Shown: one piece after another, positions 33,635-47,938 of the stretch
Layout of the letters: every line of letters starts with the position of its first letter
Position numbering within the stretch: the first letter of the stretch is position 1
Notes under the pieces: model-generated
The model's input: the letters and a program-made list of their open reading frames with translations, nothing else
Database searches by the model: none
What the model was told of the DNA's origin: nothing
Position numbers and translations under genes: made by a program
From: Hippopus hippopus
Lineage: Eukaryota; Mollusca; Bivalvia; Cardiida; Cardiidae
Assembly (NCBI GenBank): GCA_946811185.2
Contig: OX328112.1
Coordinates: forward strand, 3,658,001 to 3,722,000
DNA length: 64,000 bases
Direction: 5' to 3'

Positions 33635-36600
33635 GTAAAAGAGAAAGAGTTACAGCTCCTTTTTTTCTTTACCAAGTGACATAATTTTGAACTAGACCAA
33701 ACTGAGAGCATCTGCATCTGAAAGGATGTTTTAGCTCGATGATACATCTGCAAAATAGAGCGCTAGTAGCAGGTGTCCATATCTCCGTTGTTAGGTGACG
33801 TAGTTCGGTGATTCACTTTGACTTTCAGTCCGATCTTTTGAATAGGTGATTTCGGATTCTTGCCTGGCATATAATTATTTGGCTTGATTCAAATACTTTT
33901 TTCTTTGTTTTGCGGACAAGAAACAACCCGTTTTAGTTCTTGGTTTATCCATTCTGAAGACACTGAAAAGTGTGGCAGGATCAACTGTGTTAGGTGCTCA
34001 CCGTTTCGAGTAAAAAGGTGAGTGTGATAGTTACACGAAGCGTGATAATGGAAGCTGTCGCAAACGTCGTTAAAAGTATCAAAACAAAGGATTTGTCACC
34101 CATCTGACCAAATAATTTTTGATAATGGATACTGGACAATAGGATTGTCTAATGATCAGAAAGCTCTTAGTAAAAAAGATTTGCTAAGCACTTGTAACAT
34201 CTCTAGTAGATGACATGTAGTATTACCCAAAGTAGTTCCCTGCTTTCGTTTTCTTCATGATTTAAATGAGAACCATGATGATACAACATTGCTAGCCTAA
34301 GTTCCATAACTTCAACTGCTATTTTTTTAATTTATCTCTTTGAAGTGTAATAGTTGACCCAATAATCCATTGTCAGCCCCCACACTGGTGTTTCTGTTCA
34401 TTGACAGGGTATATTTGACTGTCAAAACCTTTTTTTATCAATTGTTACAAAGTAATACATTGACTGTTCAAGCACATTGACCTTTTGAATATTAATGGTT
34501 TTATCTGATGCACAATATGGGTCAGAAGTGCCTACTCTCTGTACACTGGTTGAAGAGATCAAATTGTCATTTGTGCTACATTGTGCTACATTTAACTTTC
34601 CCAGTATACATGTAATACATTTCTCCATAATCCCAGGGTCATATACATGAAATGGGGCTGAGAAATGGTGTCTTGAATACCAATATTTTTAACTTGAGTT
34701 TCTCAAGCGCACATGTCTAAAACTAGAGAAACCTGAGTTACAAACCTTATACCCCCAGCGACCTCTTATGGATTTATGAGTGTTTGACCTAAAATGATTC
34801 ATACCTAAAGTTGCTTTGGATATATTTACTCATCACCCTAAATTCTGACAACAAGAGGCCTGTATCATTCTATATACAGCCAAGAAACTCATGTATAGGT
34901 GATTTTGAAAAACTTAGAACTGAACTTATCTTGTAACAAAAGTTTTTCTGAGACTGGACCTGAATGTGGAAAACTGAATAGGGGGGCTATGATGATCTTT
35001 GTTGCTAACATGAAAACCATCCGTGTAAGTTTTGTTCTTTTTTTTCTATACAATGAACGTACACACTCTTTAAGGAGTTTAACCTAGTGAAATTGTCTGA
35101 ATTTACTGGCACAAAATTTACTTTTGTATTGTACTTTGCTATAATATGACATAGATTTAAATATGAAAGTGGAGGTTGATTTACAATGTGTTCACATGCT
35201 AATAGAGTGGATTGAAGTATTTATGCTTGTTATATGCCTATTTGTCTTTTTGACAGCAGACATGTACACAATGGTAAATATTCATCCTTTAATGAAGGAA
35301 ACTGTCAAAGTCTTTGCCAGTTTAGGATAAGAGCCATGTAGCAGGCTTCCTTTCTGTTCTTACATTAAAAACAATGTCTTGAGAGTTTTTCTTTGTGGCA
35401 ATTTTTAAGTGTACATACTTTCAAAAAATTAATGACATGATAATTTGTCAGAATAATGGAATGGTTCCAATGTAATTTTTTGATGGGTTTCTAAGGCATC
35501 ACAGAAGTTGAGGAATATCAGTTTGCTTAATGTGTAAAGCTTTGATCTTTTCTTATAACATACTTTGCTCATGGAGCAAAACACTTGTTTTAAGTAAATA
35601 CACTTTTGCATGGCCTTCAGAGGTAGTGAAAATATACTTACACTTGCCAGGATTTATGCCAGAGAAATATGTACAAGTACTTTTACTTATGTAATCACAG
35701 TAAATGTTTGTACATGAGTGGATCCATAGTTAAATCTAGCACAAAAATTAATGGTCATAGCTTAATCTGAGGCTTTCAGACAACTCTGCTTCTCAAGACT
35801 TTCAGTCCTTTGATTTTCAAAAAAAAAAAAATCCGAAGAAACATAATGATGTTGATGACAACAAGCATTAATTTCCATATCAAACTGTTTTTTTAATTTC
35901 TTATTTGGTAGACTTCAATCAGATATTGAAACATGTAAAAAATATTGTTTTATATCTCAAATTTAAACCACCTGTCTTGTCTATCTTGCTTTTTTGTGTA
36001 TTTCAAAACCTTTAGAGTCAGGGAAAAGTTTTACAGGTAGAAAAGGATCTGACATGCAGTAATGCCAGGACCCACAAATGTTCATCTTATCTTTAGGGAT
36101 CTCCTAGGGGCTGGGGTCAGACACACAGAACTGTTTGGATTAGGGGCTGACCATGACATTTATGGCCCATTACAGTGATTATCAAGCCATTAGTATAACA
36201 GTATCCAAAAGTACCATAGCCTCAATTTTGAGGCTGATTTTGGGCTTGTACGTAGGAATGAGTAAAGGTTTGCTTGAGTACGGTACAGTCAGTTAGGTCT
36301 TTGTGTGCCATTGTTTTGTTTTGGACAAGTAAGCTTCTCTGACGGACAAGTAGATTTTTTAGATTTACTTGTCCATGGACAAGTAGAAAATTTCACGATT
36401 TCCACACCCCTGAAGTTGTTCGGACAGTCTGTTTATGTCTGCTGTCTGTCCATACTCAAAAGTTTAGATCTTAAAACTTCATCTCTTGCTGCTTGGAAGT
36501 AAGAAGATGCTGTAACTAGATTCCTTAAGATTTACTGAGCCTTTAGTTTTACTTTAATTTAAATGAAACTGACTTCTTTCCAAGCTTAAACCCTTACAGA

Positions 36601-36780
36601 AAGGGTCATAAAGAAAAGGGTTATAGTCTAGGATAGTTTAGTGGAAATCATGCTTTTACTAAGCCATAATTGCAACGGAGTTATGCTACAAATGAAGAAA
36701 TCAATTGTGATAATGCTGAAGGCAGTTTGCCTGGAACCACAGGTCATTATTATGGATTCCTTTGTTTTTCTTATTATTAG

Positions 36781-38390
36781 CTGTACTGGCTGAAAGCCAG
36801 CAGAACTTATGTCATGGCGTGGGTTTCAGTTGTCCGTCCGTCCGTCTGTCCCCCTGTCTGTCTGTTAGTCTTTTTGTTATTTACGTGAATAAATCTGCAT
36901 TTGTTATCAGATTTCCATGAAACTTGCACGGTTTGTTTATCTCATCAATAGCTTCAACCCTATTGATTTTGAAAAAAATCCAACAAACAGTATGGGAAAA
37001 GTAGCCATTTCAAGTTGAAATTTTTCATTTCTTGTGTAAGCGAATGTCTGCATTTGTTATCAGATTTTTGTGAAACTTGCAGTTTGTTTATGTTATCAAT
37101 AGCTTCAACCCTATTGAAAAAAATCCAACAAACAGTATGGGAAAGTAGCCATTTCAAGTTGAAAATTTTTATTCCTTGTTTACGCGATAAAGTCTGCATT
37201 TGTTATCAGATTTTTGTGAAACTTGCACAGTTTGTTTATCTCATCAATAGCTTTAACCGGATTGATTTTGAAAAAAAATCTAATAAACAGTATGGGAAAA
37301 GTAGCCATTTCAAGTTGAAAATTTCAATTTCTTGTTTACGCAATAAAGTCAGCATTTGTTGTCAGATTGTCAAGAAACATGCAGAGTTTGTTTATCTTAT
37401 CAATAGCTTCAACCCTACTGATTTTGAAAAAACCCAACAAACAGTATAGGAAAAGTAGCCATTTCAAGTTGAAAATTTTCATGTCTTGTTTACGCGATGC
37501 AGTCAGCATTTCTTGTTTTAATCTTTGTATTTTTAGGTGTACTGGCTGAAAGCCAGCAGAGCTTATGTCATGGCGTGATTTCCATCGTCCGTCCATCCAT
37601 GATCTGTCCGTCTGTCTGTCCATTAGTCTTTTTCTTGTTTATGTGATAAAGCCTGCATTTGTGGTCAGATTTCCATCAAACTTGCACAGTGTGTTTATCT
37701 CATCAATAGCTTCAACCCTATTGATTTTTGGAGAACCAACAAATAGTATGGGAAAAGTAGCCATTTCAAGTTGAAAATGTTTATTTCTTGTTTACGCAAT
37801 AGTTTGCATTTGTTATCAGATTTTTGTGAAACTTGCACAATTTGTTTATCTCATCAATAGCTTCAACCCAATTGATTTTGAAAAAAATCTTAACAGTATA
37901 AGAAAAGTAGCCATTTCAAGTGGAAAATTTCCATTTCTTGTTTATGCAATAAAGTCTGCATTTGTGGTCAGATTTCAATTAACCTTGCACAGTTTGTTTA
38001 TCTTATCAATAGCTTCAACCCTATTGATTTTGAAAAAAATCCAACAAACAGTTTGGGAAAAGTAGCCATTTCAAGTTGAAAATGTTAATTTCTTGTTTAC
38101 ATGATAAAAGTCTGCATTTGTTATCAGATTTTTGTGAAACTTGCAGTTTGTTTATCTCATCAATAGTCTCAATCATATTGATTTTGATAAAATAAAATAA
38201 ACAGTATGGGAAAAGTAGCCATTTCAAGTTGAAAATTTAATTTTCTTGTTTACGTGATGAATTCAGCATTTCTTGTTTTAATCTTTGTGTTTTTTTTTTT
38301 TTCTTTTTGCATCAGGAATTCATAATGTATGCTAGCATAAAAACAAAATCACTGCCAGTAGAGCAATTTCAGGCCCTTCAGGGCCTCTAG
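36781..38390. mobile_element. Pearl/Helentron-like element, two modules (unit C)
   Basis: I see no difference from the unit B copy apart from homopolymer length. Both hairpin ends are present, with four full cores per module. Confidence 0.55.
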
Positions 38391-38649
38391 TTACTTGTAC
38401 ATTGTACTATGCTTTTCTTTACTTTTACATTATTCTATGCTTTTCTTTAATTTCATAGTATCAATTTTTTTTTTATAGCAAAGACATTCTAGCAATTGTA
38501 GAACCCTAGTTATAATTTCTTGGCCTGAGCTTTCTCTATTCAATCTAACAATACTGGAACCACATGTCATACTTTATCCCTCTGAGTATGTAAATTTATT
38601 GCTATCACTATTCTAATCAGGGAATTGGGAAGGGGATTTTTCTTAGAAA

Positions 38650-40727
38650 GGATGGGCTGGTTTAAGTTGTGTTGGATTTGGAATGGGAGGAAGTATCTTG
38701 GATTGTAGGTTGGGTTAGTGGTTGCGGGTTGGGTTTTGTGAGGAGGGTTGGGGATTGGGTTTTGGGAGGGTTGGGGATGGGTGGGGTGGGGTGGGGTGGG
38801 GTTGGGAGGGGAGGGGTGGGGTGGGGTGGGAAGGGGTGGGTTTTGGGTTAGGAGGGGTAGTATATAGGTAGTTAGTGTAGTTGAGTAGGTAAGGTAGTTT
38901 TAGTAGTGTTGGTAAGTAGAGTAGAAATATTAGATAGGTAGGTAAGTAGCGTAGGGTAGAGTTGGTAGATTAGTTTAAGTAGGTAGGTTAAATTGGTAGA
39001 TTAAGTATTTAAGCTAGATTGAGTAGAGTAATTTAGATAGTAAAGAGAGGTTAATTAGAGAACTATGAAAGATATTGTAGGTATAGTAGGTGAGTAAGTT
39101 AGAAATGAATAACAGGCTAGAGGGGTAGATGAAGAGGGAAGGTAGAAGTAGAAAGGTGTAAAGAGTAAGGAGGAAGATAGGTCAGTAGAATTATAGAGAA
39201 GAAAGTGTAGAGTAGGAAGGCAGTCTGTAGGTTGGTTAAGTAGGTTGCTCAGGAGAGTAGGAATGTAGTTATAGTGGGAAGGTATAATGGAAAAAGTGGA
39301 GTAAAGTAAGTAGGTCAGTTTGTTGATGTGTAGGTAAGTAGAGTCATTATGTAGAAAGAGTTAGTTAGGTTTGTTATGTAGGTAGGTTTGTAGTGTAGAG
39401 TAGGAAGGCAGTCTGTAGCTTGGTCAAGTAGGTTGCTCAGGAGAGTAGGAATGTAGGTATAGTAGGAAGGTAGAATGGAAAAAGTGGAGAAAAGTAAGTA
39501 GGTCAGTTTGTTGATATGTATGTAGAGTCATTATGTAGAAAGAGTTGGTAGTTAGGTAGGTAGGTTTGTAGAGTCAGCCAGGGTAGTAGGAAAAGTAGAG
39601 AGGATGTAGTGTAGGCATGTGAGTAGTGTATGTAGATAGGTAGAGTCGATAGGCAGAAAGAGTAGGTAGGTAGGTAAGTAGTGTCCACTAGGTAGGTTGG
39701 TTGGTAGGTAGATAGATAATGTAGGTAAGTAGAGTCAGCCGGGCGGGAAGAGTGGAGATGATGTAGGTTATTCATGTTGGTAGTTTGGTAGTGTATGTTC
39801 TGTAGGTAGAGTGAAAAGGCAGAAAGAGGAGGTAGGTAGGTAGGTACGTAGGTTGGTTGGTTGGTGGGTTGGAAGCATAGAGAAGAGAGGGTGAAGGGTA
39901 TTTTTTCTGGTAGTTTATGTGTGTAGGTAAAGTCAGTTGGCAGGAAGGATGGGCAGGTAGACTGGTAGCTTGATTAGTAGGTAGGTGTATCAGTAGGTTG
40001 GTAGGTTGAGAAGCTAGGTAAGTTGGTAGAGTAGGTTTATTTTTAGAGTTTTATTAGGTAGAGTGAGACATCTAGAGTAGATAGGTCATAAGATAGAGTA
40101 GGTAGGTTGGTAGAAAGACCAAGTTGGTAGGTGAAATAGGTAGATAGGTAGGTTTAATAAGTAAGGAAATATAATGTAGATAGGAGAGTAGGTTTATGTA
40201 AGGTTAGGGGAGAGGAAGGAAGAAAGGACAGAAGGAAGAAGGAACGAAAGAAAATAAGGAAGTAAGGAGCAGAGAGAGAGAGAGAGTGAATGAGAGAAAG
40301 AGAGAGAAGGGGAAGGAATGGAAAGTTTGTGAAAAAAGGAAGGAAGGGATAGAGAGAAAAAGAAAGAAAGGAAGGGAGAAAAGGAGGAAGGAAAGAAGGT
40401 AGGAAGAAAGGAAGAATGGAAGGAAGGGGCAGAGAGGACAGGGAGGGAGAGAAAGGAGAAAGAAAGGGGGAGAGAAAGGAGGAAGAAAGGGGAAGAGAGA
40501 AAGTGTAGGATGGTAGAGTAGTTAAATAAGGTAATGTAAGGAGGGAGGGTAAAGGGAAGGGAGGGTAAAGGGAAGGGAGGGGAAGGGGAAGGGAGGGGGG
40601 AGAAGTGGGGGGGGGAGGGAAAAATGAAGGGGAGGGGCACATAGGGAAGGGACCAGAAGGTTTGGGAGGGAAATGAAAAGAGGAATGATGAAAGGCATAG
40701 GGAAGGAGAAAGACAGGAAGAAAGGAT
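38650..40727 (+). repeat. Strand-asymmetric G-rich, TAGG-like and polypurine compartment (unit C)
   Basis: Sub-parts: G-run tract 38650-38857, TAGG-like repeat 38858-40205, polypurine 40206-40727. An extra GGTAGGTT near 40000 is shared with D. The GA run is shorter and one A is G near 40355, compared with A and B. Confidence 0.85.
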
Positions 40728-40870
40728 CAGTGCAGTTGTTTAGGGCTAAAATTAAAGAAATTCAAAAACTTTTTGGTCATGTGGTTCCAGGCAAATTTAA
40801 AGCAATGTATGTTTCACCTTTTCTACAATATTAATATTTGACAAATTTTAATTTAACTATTTCACAATTC

Positions 40871-40956
40871 AATTCACAATGCATACATAATTATGAATGC
40901 TAGAAAATAAGCAGAATCACTGCTAGTAGAGGGATTTAGGCCATCAAGGGTTCTTA
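40871..40956. mobile_element. Second pearl/Helentron-like terminus (unit C)
   Basis: Same as the unit B copy. Confidence 0.45.
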
Positions 40957-41118
40957 GTTTTCTGCACTTATTTTGTCAGTGAAAAGTTTTCAAAAAGATT
41001 TTAGCCTTAGTCTTCCAAAATGTGGAATGCATTATTACTCTTGATTCAGGTACATCCAGTCTTGTTTATATATTTTCTTTCTTTGCATAGAAGTTTTTAA
41101 ACAAAGCCTAGGAAAAAC

Positions 41119-41401
41119 ATCAAGTAGAGTACAGGACTTGAGGCTAGAGGGTCGCTGGTTTGAATCTCCATCAGGGGATTTATTTTTCCCTTAGATTGAT
41201 TATAGTCATTGCATCAAGGTTTATTCCTCTCTCACCCTTGACTTTATTCTTTGAGATGGGTGTTAAAGAAATGCAGCCAGGGATTGAGAAGAATATAATT
41301 ATTGTACATAAAGAACTGCAGAAAATCATGCACAGGTGCAGATTTTTTTTGTCTTGGTATGTACATGTTCAATGATGCGTTGCCTTCAGTAAAAAAGTTG
41401 C
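41119..41401 (+). mobile_element. SINE 2 (unit C)
   Basis: I see no difference from the unit A copy. Confidence 0.6.
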
Positions 41402-42550
41402 ATTCACTAGGCACTAGAAAAACAGGGTTTACTCTAGAGGTGATATTTTCAGTACAATGGTAAAAAAATTATGAAGGTTTGACAATATCAATGGACTATT
41501 AGTATTTTGAAAGTGGATCAACTTTGGTTTACAAGGAGGTCAAATGGCTGGGGGGGAAAATGTGCACCAATTAGGTCACATTTATAGTCCATTGCTCATG
41601 AAATATGGCCATAAGTTATCTGTGTAGTTTGAAATTGTGGGTCAATTTGTTGGTCAAATTTTGCAGTCTTTAAAATTTATATGTGAACTGTATCTAGAGA
41701 CTCCATTATGATCCAATAGTAATGAAATGTCAGAATACTGGACTTGATATTTTTTAACTGGGTCACCCTGACTAAAGATAATTTAAAAAAGATCTTACAT
41801 GCCCATTGTAATCTACATTGTCATTCCAATGTTAATGAGATGTAGCCAGAAAATTTGTTGCAATATTATCAGAAATGAGGTTGAAATCTGGTTGAAAGTA
41901 TGGCTAGGTCAAGTAATACAAAGACCTTATGTGCAATCAAGAAGCTAATTTTAGCTTCCATTGCCTGTACATGATGTTTTTTATAACATGTTAGAGGAGT
42001 TGTCATTTAAATATCTTCTTTTCTGAGGCATTCATGATCTTGCAAAGCCTTTCCAGGAAATACAGCAAATAGGCACAGCACTGCACCCACTAGAAGTTGA
42101 AACCGGCCATTCAGGTCTTGGTGATCTATATATATAATGCTTTCACAACCATCAAGAATAAAAACAATGATTCAGTTCATTTGAACAATGTCAAAAATTT
42201 TCTGCAGAAAAGAATGCCTACTGGTACTGAAACACAAGATTACATAGACATGTAAGAATGGGCTGTCTACATTTAAAGAACAGCACTATAGTTCAGGTCA
42301 TCTGGTCCTTTGCCCTACAGTTTTAAGAGAGACTACACCTAAGGTTTACTTAAAGATTTGAATACCATTTTACTACCAGATGAAGGGTGTAGTTAATTTT
42401 ACAAAGGATTTTGCAAAGTACATACTTATCCATTAATTTTACAAGCAATTTGAACGTGCTGCACTATTTTCCAAGCAAATAACTAGTATGATGATTGAAG
42501 ACCAAATACCTTTTATACATCATAGCAGTTCATTACTTTCTGGATGCATG

Positions 42551-43435
42551 TGAGATTGAATGAATTAGCAAAGATTCTTGTAAGAATGTTTGTATCATCA
42601 AGAATATAACAATTTTAAACAAAGTCAATAAAGGACTTTTTAGGATAAAATGGAAAAGTAATTGAATTACTTGAAAAAATGGAAAAAGAAAAAAAAATCA
42701 ATAAATCAAATAAAAAATTAAAAAAAAAAAAAAAATGTTTAAAAAAATGTTTTTAAAAAAATATATATATATGACCAAAAAAAAGAAATAAAAATTGATA
42801 TTTTTTATGAAAAACTTCAATAAAAGACAAAAAAATTGGAAAAAAGATGAAAAAAAAAAAAAAAAAAAAATTGTGTGTATTTAAGAAGTGTGAGATTGAA
42901 TGAATTAGCAAAGATTCTTGTAAGAATGTTTGTATCATCAAGAATATAACAATTTTAAACAAAGTCAATAAAGGACTTTTTAGGTTAAAATGGAAAAGAA
43001 ATTGAATTACTTGAAAAAATGGAAACAGAAAATAAATAAATAAAATAAAAAATTAAAAAAAAAAAAAAAAAGTTTAAAAAAAAGAAAAAATGTTTAAAAA
43101 AAAAAAAAAAAAAAAATATGACAAAAAAAAAAAATTAGAAGAAAAAGAAATAAAAATTGATATTTTTTATGAAAAACTTCAATAAAAGACAAAAAAATTG
43201 GAAAAAGGATGATAAGAAAAAAAAAAAAAAAATTGTGTGTATTTAAGAAGTGTGAGAGTGAATGAATTAGCAAAGATTCTTGTAAAAATGTTTGTATCAT
43301 CAAGAATATAACAATTTTAAACAAAGTCAATAAAGGACTTTTGAGGAATAAATGGAAAAGAAATTGAATTACTTAAAAAAATGGAAAAAAGAAAAAAAAA
43401 AAAAAATAAAAATAAATAAAATAAAAAAAAAGATA

Positions 43436-43474
<39 letters not shown>

Positions 43475-43855
43475 TTTTTTATGAAAAACTTCAATAAAAG
43501 ACAAAAAAATTGGAAAAAGGATGAAAAAAAAAAATTGTGTATATTTAAGAAGTGTGAGAGTGAATGAATTAGCAAAGATTCTTGTAAGAACGTTAATATC
43601 TATAACAATTCTAAAGTCGAAAAGGACTTTTAAGAATAAAATGGAAAAGAAATTGGAAATACTTAAAAAAATGGAAAAAAAAAAAAAAATAAATAAATAA
43701 AATGTTTAAAAAAAAACATAATAATGACAATGAAATTAGAAAAAAGGGAATAAAAATTGATATTTTTTATGAAAAACTTCAATAAAAGACAAAAAAAAAA
43801 TGGAAAAAGGATAAAAAAAAAAATGTGTGTATCTAAGAAGTGTGTGTGTGTGTTG
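42551..43855 (+). repeat. A-rich block of four subrepeats (unit C)
   Basis: Subrepeats start near 42551, 42891, 43253 and 43555. The extra one accounts for about 300 bp of the 306 bp by which unit C exceeds unit B. Confidence 0.85.
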
Positions 43856-44259
43856 AGACTTGAGAGTATGAACTTAATTTAATATTTCCGAAAGTTTTCC
43901 TCATCCATAATCCAGGAGATTTCAGTCCTTTACTTCCAAATCTCAAGCAATCATGTTTCAGATCTGATACTAAAATGATGAAAAAAAAAAAAGAATCATA
44001 AAGTTCATATGTTTAGGACTTTTATTCCATAAAATATACAAGTAAAAGACTCAATGAGAGTTTTTTGCAGATTTTCAACCCCTATCCTGCTAAATAACTA
44101 ACATGAAACTTTCAAGCTGATAGTAAAAACCCAAATATTGCTATTTTATCTCTCACCAAACAGTGTAGATCCAAGATCAGACTGTATGTCCTGTACAATC
44201 TTATCTTTATCTACACTATCCAAAAAAAGGTCAGTGAGTCGCATTATGCAGGCTACGGG

Positions 44260-44519
44260 TTAACCCTTAACCAAACAATCCCTGGTTTTTACGACCCTGA
44301 CCTAGCGGTGTTTTGAAAACATTGTGGGAAAAGGATAAAATGCTGGTAACTAGCATTTTCTCCTTTTCCCACAATGTTTTCTACCCTGATAGAAACAAAA
44401 TTCAGTTTTTGAGTTACGTTTATTTTGTCGTTGAAAGTGCTTTCAATTTAGACCAGTCTAAAATTTCATTGTTTGGTAAAGGAATAAGGAGAGATCAATT
44501 TTTCAATATCAATGTCTAA
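44260..44519. mobile_element. piggyBac-like relic with hairpin (unit C)
   Basis: Hairpin 44315-44381 intact. A private GATCAATTT replaces GATCGATTT near 44494. Confidence 0.5.
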
Positions 44520-47500
44520 CATGATGAGTTGTTAGAAGTCCTTTTTTTTTTCAGAAATGAGAAATGAAATGATTTAATGTTTTTTGCTTTGTCAGATGGT
44601 CTTGTGTGACCATTAGGCTTAGAACTTGTAATATTTTTGTATGCAGTAACATTTTGTGAACCTCTCTACCAGGACTGTTGAAATTAAAGCTGTTGGGTAG
44701 CATGTGACCCTGCTTCAAGATGGATTAAGTTATGGCCTTTGAGTCAAATATTGTAAAATGAAGAAAAAAATGCTGTTTTCATTTAGTAAAGACTTTTAAA
44801 GTCATTTAAGAAACCATGAAGCATTTACAACACAATTTGCTCTTGATGACCCTTTGGAAGTGAATTTCGAAAACATGGTTTTACCATTGTCCAAGAGAAA
44901 TTGCAATATTCTAGCCAGATATGATTCATTTTTGAAAAAGATTGCAAATTTGGGCAAGTTTGAAGTTTTATCTCACAATGAAAAGATTAGCCTAATGCTA
45001 CCAAATTTGAAATAAATGATCGGTTTTGTGAACCTTCCTAAGTTTTTTTTCTGATGGTTTTTTTTTTTTAATGTGAAGTTCAGGGGTGCGGAAATCCTAC
45101 GTCCGACTCGTCCGACTCGGGTAAATTTGATGTCGGACAAGTGGCTTTTTGCAATCTACTCGTCCGCGGACAAGTAGAAAATGAGGAGAAAATTGAAAGT
45201 AAAGATCTTTAACATTATCCTTGTGAAATAGAAATATTCTCTTCGTCTCACTTCGTAAACTTCAACATTTTTGAATTGAATTATGATAAACTTTTCCCTG
45301 ACATCTGGAATCAAAAACAAACATTTGGCTGAATCTGATTTTATGTGCTACGCAGGCTTTTTATTGATTTTGACTGCGCTGCAGTACGGCCAAAATGTTG
45401 TGGTTTCTTCGCGCCATTTGATTTGTTTAATGGAGGCAACCATAACCGAGCCGAGTTATTTTTTGCACATTATAACACCGCATGTAGACTTGATGCGCTT
45501 GTCATTTCCCTATCATTCAATATCAAATTCTTTTTTATTATTCGCAAAAACTTGCAGCTGACAAAAAAAGTTGTCTTAATTTAACACTGTGGAACACATT
45601 CTTAGTTGCAGTAAACGTATTTGAAAGAAAACCAAACATGCTGTATCCAAGTAAAACATGTCAAGAACCGGGAAACATTACAAAAAGTTTGTTAAAAGGT
45701 CTGTAGACGATAAAGGCTAGCGCAGCCATTTTACTTTCGGCGTAAAATGTTCAAATTCTTTGCAGATATAGATCTATCTGCAGGTAATCAAATCTCCGCA
45801 TACTGAGTCTCAATCTGAAGTTTCGGGGCAGTCGGACATCGCCGATTTCCCGTTGTCTGAAAGCTAGACAATTATTATCATTGCACACGATGCAAACTCT
45901 ACATCTCCAGACACAATAACCAAGCCTAGCCTTTTAACTTCCACAGATAATGAATCCCTTGTATCATATGATGGCTGGTAAGCAGTTCTGCTGAAGTATT
46001 AACTCCGGCACCCATAGGTTTACCACAGTAGTGTAAAAAAAAAAGGGCTGTAAGTGTAAACACTGAGATATTTGGCCATGGTCTAAGCAGTTATAGTGTA
46101 ACTGTTGAATCTTTTTCAATTATTAAATTGTTGTACCTTTCTATTTACTGTATGTATGTACAGTGCCATTAATTTGTTTTATTGACCTTGAAAGTCGGTC
46201 TGCTTTTTCCGAATTTGGCCAAAATCAAGCTTGAATATCCCAAAATGAAAGGCTAAGGCCCCTTCCCAATTTTTGGGAAAAAAAGCCCAGTACAGTCCTA
46301 CGTACAAGCCCACTTTCTCTGAAAATCCCAGATTCTGGTGGAACAGTTACCTTGTCAAGCATCCTGATAGGACAGTATAATTTATTGCATGTAATTAGTC
46401 TGAATCAATCAGTCTGACCAGAAACTCTGTTCTCTGGGTCATTGTGTGAAACTTGATCCTAAAACTGATAAGCCCTGGAAAGTCTTGCATTCAGAGCACT
46501 TGAATTTGTCCAGTTCCAAGAAATGATTTTGAACATGTTTCAGTTCCTGTACATGCTAGGTATAGGGGAGGGTAGACTGTAACAATCTTTTTATTTAAGC
46601 ACAATAAACTTTGGATTTTGCTGCCATTGAAAGTTAAATTAGAAATTCATAACAGAATGTAGATTTTAGATTTATTCAGAAATGTACTTATCTTGCAGTT
46701 ATGGTCATTATTGATACTTTATCATTATTTTATGAAGAAGCTTAAAATTTTGAGGGATTAAGGTTAATATATATAAATTTGAGTCTTGCCTTGCTGGTGC
46801 AACTTTACCAGCAAAAGTTTTGCTTCTCATGATGGATTTTTAAGAAATCAAAAGAATGGCCATACACGGTATTGCATTTTACTAAGTAAAATCATTTACT
46901 AAATAAGCTAGGACTTAAAATTATATCCTTACAGCTAGAGAGAAGAAACTCTGTTAAAACTTGAAATTGTGTAGACCTACTCAGCTGTGTAAACATAGAT
47001 AAATATCCAATACATGTATGTATAGTGTAAGGGATAGAAAAACTCATGGGATTTGTTCTTATTTAAAACCCTGAAAAAGACAACAGCGCTGTCTTGAAAG
47101 GCATCCAACAATGATAGTGAATTTTCTATCCGTCATAATCTGTGCACCTTATAGCTATCAGGGGCAACATTTAGAATGAAGATACAAGAATGATTATAGA
47201 TTCATAAAATAAAGATGAAATAGGTGGAAAACTGGCTGAAAACAAGTATAGATGAATCCGTAACCCCTAAAGCTCCTGAAGTTGCAGTTTCTTGCTTCCT
47301 TTTTCTTGACCTGATGTTTTTGCTTTCAAAGGGATTGAAATGTCTACAATATTTAGTTTACGTTTTTAACACTCTCCCACATTGATATGGACGAAAACAG
47401 TGTTGAAAATGGCTTAAAACCCTAATCTAAAAAATATCTGGGGCTTTCTACATGAGAGGGGAAGTTGATCTTTGACAGCCGGCAAGTAAACTCTATCAGG

Positions 47501-47625
47501 AAAGTTTGAAAATGGACTTGTCAAATGCTATATTTTGCTGTTTCATCAGAAACTACATGACTGTTCATCTGATCACATGATGCTTTCTTAGTGCATGGGG
47601 GCCATTACAGTCTTATATCTCTTTT

Positions 47626-47938
47626 GGGCCCAGCCAGTAACTCAGTGGGTTACATCCAAGGCTTGAAATTAGGGGGTTGCAGGTTTGAATCCACAGCTCA
47701 GCCATTTCCTTCTTGAAGATTGATTGATAGTCACTGTGACTCGATTCACTCACCTCTCACTGCTGATCATGGTTAGGAAAATAATTATGTAGGAAAGATG
47801 CCAGTGGTTGGGGAAAGAATATGGTATAAAGTCCTTGTAAAAGCAAATCAATGTAAGTATGGATAGAGACTTTGGTCTCTGTGATTTACCTGAAATAATG
47901 TTGAAATTGGCATTAGACACCAACCAATCAATTAATAC
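47626..47938 (+). mobile_element. SINE 1, tRNA-derived (unit D)
   Basis: Same as the B and C copies at the head. The tail ends with CCAACCAATCAATTAATAC. Confidence 0.75.

Larger units (their letters stand above)
29338..36412 (+). mobile_element. hAT-like element, 7,075 bp, spanning the B/C unit junction
   Basis: Same termini, subterminal motifs and AAGTT flanks (29333-29337 and 36413-36417) as the element at 13900. Because it is copied with the array, its presence here reflects amplification of the unit and not a separate insertion. Confidence 0.6.
30875..46618. repeat. Macro-tandem repeat unit C (15,744 bp)
   Basis: Same content as A and B but 306 bp longer than B, almost all of it one extra A-rich subrepeat (42551-43855). 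The left 9 kb looks identical to unit B. The right end carries private changes: GAGATCAATTT near 44494, GTGAATTTCG near 44862, CTCCGGCACC near 46005 and GATAGGACAG near 46367. An 8 bp insertion in the TAGG-like tract near 40000 separates it from A and B but is shared with D. Stretches between listed elements are as in unit A. Confidence 0.95.
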